Made by a program: the position numbers and the translations under genes. The notes beneath the pieces were generated by a model that ran no database searches, was not told the DNA's origin, and saw nothing but the letters and a program-made list of their open reading frames with translations. Below, in pieces: positions 1 through 5,271 of a DNA stretch of 13,919 nt (position 1 is the first letter of the stretch; each line of letters begins with the position of its first letter). This stretch comes from JAJPJQ01 sp036522615 (GTDB lineage Bacteria > Desulfobacterota > Binatia > UBA9968), in NCBI GenBank assembly GCA_036522615.1, contig DATDFN010000371.1, positions 1-13,919 on the forward strand, in the 5' to 3' direction.

Positions 1-797
1 AAGTCGCGGTCGATGGTGCGCTGCGAGACTTTGGCGATGACGGGGAGGCGGCGTTTGAAATGGGAGTTCATGACACGCTCGTTCACCTGATCGACGAACC
101 GCTGGTCGAAGCCCGCGTCGATGAGCTCCGCGCGCGAATAGCGCTCATCGACCATGAGGTAAAGCAGCCGGTCGACGTCGCGGTAGCTGAAGCCCAGCTC
201 ACCCTCGTCCGTCTGCCCCTGCCAGAGATCGGCCGAAGGATCTTTTTTCACGATGACCGCCGGCACGCCGACGGCCTCCGCCAGCGCCCACACCTGCGTT
301 TTGTAGAGATCGCCGAGCGGGTTGATCGCCGACGCCATGTCGCCGTAAAGCGTGCCGTAGCCCAAGAGCAGCTCGGTCTTGTTGCTGGTTCCGAGGACGA
401 GCGCCTGCCAGCGCGCGGAGTGATCGTAAAGGATCGTCATCCGCTCGCGCGCCATCTTGTTGCCACGGCGGCGGGCGTCGGCGTCGGGGAAGCGCGCGAA
501 GTAAGCGTCGATCTGCGGCGAGATGTCGACCGTCAGCGATTCGATCGGCGCCTCTTTGACGACGAGCTCGGCGTGGGCGCGGCTTTCCGGGCTCGAAGTC
601 TTGTACGGCATCATGATGCCGAGGACGTTCCTCGGTCCCAGCGCCTCGGCGGCGAGCATCGCGCTGAGGCTGGAATCGACGCCGCCCGAGAGTCCGACGA
701 CGACGCGTCGAACGCCGACTTTCTCGACTTCGTTGCGGATGAAGGTGATGAGTATTTTTCGCAGCAGCGCGACGTTGGTGGGAATCTCCACGCCCAT
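1..797 (-). CDS. nadE: NH3-dependent NAD+ synthetase, 3' end cut by window edge
   Basis: Last enzyme of NAD+ synthesis, converting nicotinate adenine dinucleotide, ATP and ammonia to NAD+ in the cytoplasm. Translating the minus strand from the ATG at 797-795 gives 265 open codons with no stop before base 1. The PP-loop SGGVDSS is at residues 37-43, GTSNKTELLLGYGTLYGD at about 136-153, and DPSADLWQGQTDEGELG at about 186-202, all hallmarks of the family. The last readable residues, SQRTIDRD, match the usual C-terminal stretch of the family, so only a few residues are probably missing. The start overlaps the upstream amidase stop as TGATG, which implies translational coupling. The protein lacks a fused glutaminase domain; the adjacent nitrilase-type amidase probably supplies ammonia. 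Identity is secure. Whether it works alone on free ammonia or in complex with its neighbour is inference. Confidence 0.93.
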   Translation of the reverse strand, partial: MGVEIPTNVALLRKILITFIRNEVEKVGVRRVVVGLSGGVDSSLSAMLAAEALGPRNVLGIMMPYKTSSPESRAHAELVVKEAPIESLTVDISPQIDAYFARFPDADARRRGNKMARERMTILYDHSARWQALVLGTSNKTELLLGYGTLYGDMASAINPLGDLYKTQVWALAEAVGVPAVIVKKDPSADLWQGQTDEGELGFSYRDVDRLLYLMVDERYSRAELIDAGFDQRFVDQVNERVMNSHFKRRLPVIAKVSQRTIDRD

Positions 798-1741
798 CAG
801 CGTCTCTTTTTCGGATTTTTTCCGCGCGTTCCGAGACCCTTGCTGCCCCTGATCACCCGTAACCCTTTGACGACGCGCGCGGTCTTCAGGTTCGAAGGGC
901 GCTCGCGAATGCGCAGCAGCTCGTTCACCGTGAGATCGATATCTTCGTCGCGCAGCAGCGGCGCGGCGGCGCGCTTGCGGCGGACCGCATCGAGCGCGAT
1001 GTTGCCGGCGATGAAATCTTCTTCGTAATACTTCGCCTTGGCGATGCGTCTTCCGAACGGGTCGACGATCTCCGAGCCGCCCCAGAAGCCGACGCCGTCC
1101 TCGAAGCCGACCCGGTTGCCGTAGGCCACGAAAATGCCGAACGTCTCCGCGTAGGCGCGGTTGATCATCTCCCAATAGCGCGCGTTGTCGTCCTGCGGCT
1201 CTCCATCGGTGATGCCGCGGAGCGGGCTCGTCGACGGGCAGAGAACGGTAAGCGCGCCGTCCAGTGCGGCGAGATAAATCGTCGATGGATGCCAGAGGTC
1301 CTCGCAGATGAGCAGCGCAAGCCGCCCGAAGCGCGTGTCGAATGCGCGTACGCGGTCGCCGCGCGCGAAGTATCGCTGCTCGTCGAACATGCCGTAGGTC
1401 GGTAGATAGACTTTGCGATGGACGTGGCGCACTTCGCCGCGGTCGAAGTACACCGCCGCGTTGTAAAACCGGTAGTCCGGCCCTTCTTCGACCAGGCCGG
1501 CCACAAAGGCCACGTCGCGGCTCAGCTTCTTGAGACGCTCGATCTCAGGCGCGGATAGCCGGAGCGCGACATTGGGCACCATGTCGCGGAGGAAATATCC
1601 GGTAAGGCTCAGCTCCGGAAAGAGCAGGAGATCGGCACCCCGCTTCACCGCGAGGCGAATCTGCTCCTCGTAGATCGCAAGATTGGCAGCGATATCTCCC
1701 AGGCGGGGATTTATTTGCGCGATTGCGACTCGAAACGCCAC
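797..1741 (-). CDS. Carbon-nitrogen hydrolase (nitrilase superfamily), probable glutamine-amidase partner of NadE
   Basis: 314-residue nitrilase-superfamily amidase. The Glu-Lys-Cys triad is intact: E43 in LLFPELSLTGY, K110 in VHRKVYLPTYGMFDE and C146 in LLICEDLWHP. This matches the N-terminal glutaminase domain of glutamine-dependent NAD+ synthetases, and the next gene is a stand-alone synthetase joined by a TGATG overlap, so the likely role is to hydrolyse glutamine and hand over NH3. The start is GTG at 1741-1739, chosen because GAGAGG (minus strand, 1747-1752) lies 5 nt upstream and residues 2-10 (AFRVAIAQI) open the first beta strand of the fold. An ATG two bases upstream is in another frame. 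The last 27 or so residues are a basic, low-complexity tail rich in K, R and G that is not part of the fold. It could act as a general omega-amidase, but position favours NAD synthesis. Confidence 0.88.
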   Translation of the reverse strand: MAFRVAIAQINPRLGDIAANLAIYEEQIRLAVKRGADLLLFPELSLTGYFLRDMVPNVALRLSAPEIERLKKLSRDVAFVAGLVEEGPDYRFYNAAVYFDRGEVRHVHRKVYLPTYGMFDEQRYFARGDRVRAFDTRFGRLALLICEDLWHPSTIYLAALDGALTVLCPSTSPLRGITDGEPQDDNARYWEMINRAYAETFGIFVAYGNRVGFEDGVGFWGGSEIVDPFGRRIAKAKYYEEDFIAGNIALDAVRRKRAAAPLLRDEDIDLTVNELLRIRERPSNLKTARVVKGLRVIRGSKGLGTRGKNPKKRR

Positions 1742-1843
1742 ATCAGCCTCTCGGAAAGGCTAACACAGGGGGTAAACGCTTGCAATTTACTTGCAGAAAA
1801 CGCGATGCGAAATCGATACTTCTGGATTCTATGGGCGCGATTT

Positions 1844-1854
1844 TATATTATATT
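1844..1854 (+). promoter_or_regulatory. AT-rich -10-like region directly before the selenoprotein start
   Basis: Bases 1841-1858 are almost pure A/T in otherwise GC-rich DNA and hold two overlapping TATATT hexamers (1844-1849 and 1849-1854). Transcription from either would begin at about 1856-1861, at the ATG at 1859. No Shine-Dalgarno is visible before that ATG, so a leaderless or near-leaderless mRNA is possible. No convincing -35 element is seen at the right distance. Confidence 0.3.
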
Positions 1855-1858
1855 TTCT

Positions 1859-2080
1859 ATGGAAAAGGTTCTCATCTTCGGTCAGGATCTCTGACCCTAC
1901 ACGCGCAAAGCCCGTGAGGCTTACACACAACGCAACATCCCCTTCGAGTATATCAATGTCCTGAATGACGCTGAGGGTCTTAGGCGCATGCTCGCGCTCA
2001 ACGATAACCAACGCGATATTCCCGTCATCCTGGAAGCCGGCAAAATTACCGTCGGCTTCGGCGGCACGTGATCCGTTTAA
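1859..2080 (+). CDS. Glutaredoxin-like selenoprotein with two in-frame UGA (Sec) codons
   Basis: Reading from ATG 1859 with both in-frame TGAs as selenocysteine gives 73 residues ending at TAA 2078-2080. It opens MEKVLIFGQDLUPYT: Sec12 (TGA 1892-1894) takes the place of the first Cys of the glutaredoxin CPYC site, and Thr15 the second. A glutaredoxin pattern follows: helix RKAREAY, strand IPFEYINV (27-34), a DIPVI stretch (53-57, the place of the conserved cis-Pro55) and VGFGGT (65-70). TGA 2069-2071 would be Sec71, followed by Ser-Val-stop, a C-terminal U-x-x-stop. From memory, small selenoproteins of this type have been named UXX-star; I could not check this. The codons after the first TGA keep the fold, so this is not a decayed gene. 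Each TGA has its own downstream hairpin. There is no clear ribosome binding site; an in-frame ATG at 1805 would add 18 residues but has no better support. The second TGA could instead be a plain stop, giving 70 residues. Likely a thiol/selenol oxidoreductase; the substrate is unknown. Confidence 0.87.
1908..1922 (+). promoter_or_regulatory. Candidate bacterial SECIS hairpin for Sec12
   Basis: AAGCC (1908-1912) pairs with GGCTT (1918-1922) around a five-base loop CGTGA (1913-1917). The loop starts 18 nt after the TGA at 1892-1894, with G at its second position. From memory, bacterial SECIS elements have a short upper stem, a G in the first two loop bases and a loop roughly 16-37 nt from the UGA. 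The hairpin lies inside the coding region, as is usual in bacteria. The stem is only 5 bp. Confidence 0.6.
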
Positions 2081-2082
2081 AA

Positions 2083-2099
2083 CGCCCACGGCGTGGGCG
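2083..2099 (+). promoter_or_regulatory. Candidate SECIS hairpin for Sec71, downstream of the stop codon
   Basis: CGCCCAC (2083-2089) pairs perfectly with GTGGGCG (2093-2099) around loop GGC (2090-2092). The loop starts 18 nt after the TGA at 2069-2071, the same distance as in the first hairpin, and begins with G. The hairpin sits after TAA 2078-2080, so it would act from the 3' untranslated region. It is followed by GAAAAG on the plus strand, so it is not a forward intrinsic terminator. Confidence 0.6.
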
Positions 2100-2110
2100 G
2101 AAAAGACAGC

Positions 2111-2171
2111 GACAGAGATTCGAGACATAGAAAGATTCCGGGACGTTCTGTCTCTATCTCTGTCTTTTTTT
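2111..2171 (+). terminator. Rho-independent terminator after the selenoprotein gene
   Basis: GACAGAGAT (2111-2119) pairs with ATCTCTGTC (2156-2164). After a small internal loop, GAGACA (2122-2127) pairs with TGTCTC (2149-2154). Seven T follow at 2165-2171. An alternative register pairs AAAAGACAG (2101-2109) with CTGTCTTTT (2160-2168), so the structure may also slow transcription coming the other way from the phosphoesterase gene, whose stop codon (2170-2172) touches the T-run. Confidence 0.85.
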
Positions 2172-3399
2172 ATGCTTTTTTAAGCGTCAAGTGCGCGATC
2201 TGCGGCGGGCAGTTGATGCGGACGGGAAGTCCGGTGATGCCAATCCCGCGGCCGACGAAAAGCGTCGAGCTTTTCGCGTCCGTTCTCGCGATGTTCCGGC
2301 GCGGCAGGAGATACATACCGTCGACATACGGCGTCAACAGCCGCGCGATGGAAAGGTTCGCGGCTTCGGGACCGAGCTTGATCTGCCCGCCGTGGTAATG
2401 GCCGGAGAGAACCATCTCGATGCCGTTCGCGGCGGCCGTGGGAAAGATCTCCGGCCGGTGCGACAGCAGCAGGCGCACCTCGCCCGGGTCCGCTTTAGCG
2501 GCGGCGAGCGCCCGCGAGAGATCCGGCTCACCCGAGCGCAGATCGTCGATGCCGAGCACGTTCAGCGAGCTGTTGCCGATGCGGTGCGCCACAGCGTCGT
2601 TTCTCAGCATCCGGATGTTATTTTCCGCAAAGCGGCGCGTGATCTCATCCTCGATCCCGCCGTACACATCGTGATTTCCCAAACACGCGTAGACGCCGCG
2701 CTTCGCGCGCAGGCGCGACAGGGCCTCGACACAGGGATCGACCTCCGTCGGATTGCCGGCGATGAAGTCGCCTGTCAGGGCCACGAAGTCCGGCTCGAGC
2801 CGGTTGATCGCCTCCACGTAAGCCGCGAGTTCATCTCCACGCATGAACGGGCCGACGTGAAGATCGGTCAGCTGAACGATCGTCGACCCGTCGAGCGCGC
2901 CCGAGAGACCGTCGAGGGGAAATTCGAAATATTCGATTTCGAAGCGGCGGCGCTCCATTAAAGCGCCGTAGCCTGATAGAACGAAAGGCGCTGCGGCGAC
3001 CGCGCCGAGTCCGGTCTTGAGAAATTCCCTGCGCTGGATATCGGGCGCTGCCGGCGCTCGCGACAGCCGCGTCATCGCGCGGTGGTAAAAATCATAACCC
3101 ATCAGCACGAGTGCCGAGCCGGTGGAGCCCAGCGCCCAGATGGCGAAAAGCACGATCTGCGCGCGAACGAGCCACGGATAAGGCTGCCGCGCCACCAGTC
3201 CATAAACGATCATGGAGACCACCGGCAGAAACATGAAGATAAGAAAACCCGCCGCCCCTACGATCAGGAGCGCGGCTCGTTTCGGATCGGGGATTTTATC
3301 GGCGATATAACGCCGGGCGCTGCGAAAAAGATGGACTTGGCAAACTAGATACAGGCCGATAACAAGAAAAAAAGCTACGCGGGGACTCGTAAAATTCAC
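2170..3399 (-). CDS. Membrane-anchored calcineurin-like metallophosphoesterase (YaeI/YkuE type)
   Basis: 409 residues. The N-terminal part has about three transmembrane segments (roughly 8-25, 42-69 and 76-104). Next comes a Tat-like stretch, QRREFLKTG (122-130) with hydrophobic AVAAAPFVL, and then a complete metallophosphoesterase domain: TDLHVG with D179 and H181, GD 210-211, GNHDVYGG from 241, SHRPE with H314 and GHYHGG with H334 and H336. All metal ligands are present, so it should be an active di-metal phosphoesterase with its catalytic domain outside the membrane. Known relatives include YaeI and the lipid A pyrophosphatase LpxG; a lipid or cell-envelope phosphodiester is a plausible but unproven substrate. 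The start is GTG at 3399 with no visible Shine-Dalgarno, and the best promoter would put the transcript start only about 5 nt upstream. An ATG at 3075 would give a 301-residue form beginning just before the Tat motif. Confidence 0.85.
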   Translation of the reverse strand: MNFTSPRVAFFLVIGLYLVCQVHLFRSARRYIADKIPDPKRAALLIVGAAGFLIFMFLPVVSMIVYGLVARQPYPWLVRAQIVLFAIWALGSTGSALVLMGYDFYHRAMTRLSRAPAAPDIQRREFLKTGLGAVAAAPFVLSGYGALMERRRFEIEYFEFPLDGLSGALDGSTIVQLTDLHVGPFMRGDELAAYVEAINRLEPDFVALTGDFIAGNPTEVDPCVEALSRLRAKRGVYACLGNHDVYGGIEDEITRRFAENNIRMLRNDAVAHRIGNSSLNVLGIDDLRSGEPDLSRALAAAKADPGEVRLLLSHRPEIFPTAAANGIEMVLSGHYHGGQIKLGPEAANLSIARLLTPYVDGMYLLPRRNIARTDAKSSTLFVGRGIGITGLPVRINCPPQIAHLTLKKA

Positions 3400-3412
3400 A
3401 ACAGAAAAGTAA

Positions 3413-3418
3413 TATAAC
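3413..3418 (+). promoter_or_regulatory. -10 element for the kinase/nucleotidyltransferase operon
   Basis: TATAAC matches the -10 consensus at 5 of 6 positions. It would start transcription near 3425, giving a leader of about 24 nt that includes GGCGGAG. No good -35 is visible, so an activator or another sigma factor may be involved. It overlaps the -10 of the opposing promoter. Confidence 0.35.
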
Positions 3419-3429
3419 GGAAACCGTTA
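3415..3429. promoter_or_regulatory. Perfect palindrome TAACGG-AAA-CCGTTA, probable operator
   Basis: TAACGG (3415-3420) and its exact complement CCGTTA (3424-3429) are separated by AAA. The palindrome lies in the spacer of the minus-strand promoter and over the -10 and start region of the plus-strand one, so a dimeric regulator bound here would contact both divergent genes. It is followed by GCC, with no T-run. Confidence 0.45.
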
Positions 3430-3448
3430 AGCCAAACAAGGCGGAGAT

Positions 3449-4519
3449 GTGACAGAATTGTTACAAGAACAGGTCGCCAACGAGATCCGCCGCGCGCTCG
3501 GACCGGCCACGCGCCTCGCCGCGCTCACGCCGCTGGCCGGGGACGCCTCGAGCCGCCGCTATTACCGAGCGCGGCTGGAGAATTCGCCGCGCGCGGATTC
3601 GTCGATCGTGATGGAGCTCGCGGGCAGCGCGCTGCCGTTGTCTTCCGAGGAGCTTGCGATCTTCAAAGAGCCTCCGACGGAGCTGCCTTTTATCAATGTC
3701 CACCGCTTTCTTTCCACGCTCGGCGTCAGGGTGCCCGCGCTATTCGGCATCGCGCCGGACCAGAAGCTTCTGCTCCTCGAAGACCTCGGCGACCGCGCGC
3801 TCTGGGACGCGGTTCAGGCGCTTCCCTCCGATGAGATTTTCGCCTGGTATCAGAAAGCGGTCGATCAGCTGCTGCTCATTCAGGTCGAGGGGACGCGGCG
3901 GCGCGACGACCGCTGCGTCGCGTTTCAGCAGCGCTTCGACTTTCGCCTTTATCAATGGGAATTCGAGCACTTCATCGAATACGGGATTGAAAAACGGCCC
4001 GGCGGAAAAATCTCCGACGCCGAAAAAAGCCGGCTCCGCGAGAGCTTCGAGGAGATCGCGCGACGCCTCGCCGGGCTCGAGCCCTGCCTCAGCCACCGCG
4101 ATTACCACAGCTGGAATCTCATGGCGTTGAACGGCGCCGTCGCCGTGATCGATTTTCAGGATGCGCTGCTCGCGCCGCCGCAGTACGATCTCGCTTCGCT
4201 GCTGAACGATCGCGAGACGGATGGCATCGTCGACGGGAATCTCGAAACGCGGCTGCTCGATTATTATCTCAACCGCCGCGAGGCGCTCGGGCCGCGCGCG
4301 GATCGCGCCGAGTTTTTCGACGATTACGTTCTTTCCGCGCTGCAGCGCGACTTTAAGGTCGTCGGTCGGTTTTATTATCTCGACATCGTCAAAGGAAAGC
4401 CCGGCTACAAAAAGTATATCCCGCCCACGCTGAAACGCCTGAAGCGAAACCTCGAGCGCGCGCCGCGCTATCGCAAGCTGATTCCGCTGCTCCGGCCGCA
4501 TTTCGAGGAGCTTCGGTGA
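3449..4519 (+). CDS. amgK: AmgK-like sugar kinase (aminoglycoside phosphotransferase family)
   Basis: 356-residue kinase of the APH/choline-kinase fold. Visible features are GDASSRRYYRA (31-41, nucleotide-binding loop), LLLLEDLGD (107-114, hinge), LSHRDYHSWNLM (214-225, with catalytic D218 and metal ligand N223) and VIDFQDALLAPPQYDLASLL (233-252, metal-binding D235 and the FQDA signature). The DFQDA...YDLASLL pattern is characteristic of AmgK, the anomeric N-acetylmuramate/N-acetylglucosamine kinase of cell-wall recycling, and the next gene is a MurU-like uridylyltransferase, as in known amgK-murU pairs. The annotated start is GTG at 3449. GGCGGAG at 3440-3446 is only 2 nt away, so the in-frame TTG at 3458 may be the true start. 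Family is secure; the exact sugar is inferred from the neighbour. Confidence 0.8.
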   Translation: MTELLQEQVANEIRRALGPATRLAALTPLAGDASSRRYYRARLENSPRADSSIVMELAGSALPLSSEELAIFKEPPTELPFINVHRFLSTLGVRVPALFGIAPDQKLLLLEDLGDRALWDAVQALPSDEIFAWYQKAVDQLLLIQVEGTRRRDDRCVAFQQRFDFRLYQWEFEHFIEYGIEKRPGGKISDAEKSRLRESFEEIARRLAGLEPCLSHRDYHSWNLMALNGAVAVIDFQDALLAPPQYDLASLLNDRETDGIVDGNLETRLLDYYLNRREALGPRADRAEFFDDYVLSALQRDFKVVGRFYYLDIVKGKPGYKKYIPPTLKRLKRNLERAPRYRKLIPLLRPHFEELR

Positions 4520-5271
4520 AGGCGATGCTCTTTGCCGCCGGCCGCGGGACGCGGCTGGCGCCGCTGACCGACGGCCTGCCGAAACCGCTCGTGCCCGTCG
4601 CCGGCCGCCCGATGATCGACTATCCCCTGTTGCTGCTGCGACACTGCGGAATCACCGACATCGTCGTCAACATTCACCACCTGGGCTCCATGATCGAGGA
4701 TTATCTCGGCGACGGGCGGGCGCTCGGCGTCAACATCAGCTATTCGCGCGAGACCGAGCTGCTCGACACCGGCGGCGGGCTGCTGAAGGCCCGGCCGTTT
4801 CTCGAAGGCGGCACGTTCGTCGTCGTCAACAGCGATGTGCTGATCGGCCTCGATTTGCGCGCCGCGGTCGAGCGCCACCGCACAAGCGGCGCCGCCGCGA
4901 CGCTCGTGCTGCGCGCCGATCCCGACGCCGACCGCTACGGCGCGATCGAGCTTTCGCGCGACGGCCGCGTGCAGAAGTTTTTGCATCATTCCGGGCCGTC
5001 GATCGGCTCGGCCGGACCGCTGGAAAAATATATGTTCACCGGCGTACAGGTGCTGGAGCCGAAAGTCTTCGATTACATGGAGGGCGAGGAGTCGCGCCGC
5101 TTCGGCACGACGACGGCGACGTATCCGAAGATGCTCACCGCCGGCGCCAACCTTCAGGGCTTTGTGTTCGACGGCTTCTGGCACGATCTCGGCACGCCCG
5201 ACAGCATTCGGCGCGCCGAGGCGAAGCTCGCCTCCGGCGACGTGAATCTCGGATATATCGGACCGCCTTAG
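4516..5271 (+). CDS. murU: MurU-like sugar-1-phosphate nucleotidyltransferase
   Basis: 251 residues, NTP_transferase (GT-A-like) fold. The N-terminal signature LFAAGRGTRLAPLTDGLPKP (5-24) holds the nucleotide-binding G-G-R motif and the reactive Lys. DTGGGLLKA (about 85-93) and the metal-site NSD (about 104-106) follow, and FWHDLGTPDS near the C-terminus is typical of bacterial sugar-nucleotide pyrophosphorylases of this subgroup. It would join the sugar-1-phosphate made by the upstream kinase to UMP, giving UDP-MurNAc or UDP-GlcNAc from recycled sugars. The GTG at 4516 overlaps the kinase stop as GTGA, with GAGGAG at 4505-4510 5 nt upstream, so the pair is translationally coupled. A mannose- or heptose-1-phosphate guanylyltransferase is an alternative. 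The stop overlaps the convergent ZIP gene by 4 bases. Confidence 0.78.
   Translation: MKAMLFAAGRGTRLAPLTDGLPKPLVPVAGRPMIDYPLLLLRHCGITDIVVNIHHLGSMIEDYLGDGRALGVNISYSRETELLDTGGGLLKARPFLEGGTFVVVNSDVLIGLDLRAAVERHRTSGAAATLVLRADPDADRYGAIELSRDGRVQKFLHHSGPSIGSAGPLEKYMFTGVQVLEPKVFDYMEGEESRRFGTTTATYPKMLTAGANLQGFVFDGFWHDLGTPDSIRRAEAKLASGDVNLGYIGPP

Larger units (their letters stand above)
3411..3439 (-). promoter_or_regulatory. Sigma-70-like promoter for the metallophosphoesterase gene
   Basis: On the minus strand, TTGTTT (3434-3439) and TATATT (3411-3416) are separated by exactly 17 bases. The -10 matches consensus at 5 of 6 positions, the -35 at 3 of 6. The predicted transcript start near 3404 lies only about 5 nt before the GTG at 3399, which fits the missing ribosome binding site. 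Confidence 0.45.

Noticed and set aside
60..1028. 322-codon plus-strand ORF
   Set aside because: Antisense to nadE and the amidase, arginine-rich and without family motifs; a GC-rich shadow.
1757..1785. Minus-strand promoter TTGCAA-17-TAGCCT for the amidase gene
   Set aside because: The predicted transcript start near 1750 would cut into the GAGAGG ribosome binding site at 1747-1752, and the -10 is poor.
2083..2099. Hairpin as a forward intrinsic terminator
   Set aside because: It is followed by GAAAAG, not a T-run. A far better terminator lies at 2111-2171, and its spacing from the TGA fits a SECIS.
1829..2128. 99-codon minus-strand ORF covering the selenoprotein gene
   Set aside because: No recognisable fold or ribosome binding site. 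It exists because the true plus-strand gene is interrupted for gene finders by TGA. The plus-strand reading gives a coherent glutaredoxin pattern.
1965..2183. 72-codon plus-strand ORF
   Set aside because: It is in a different frame from the selenoprotein, runs through both hairpins and the terminator, and has no family features.
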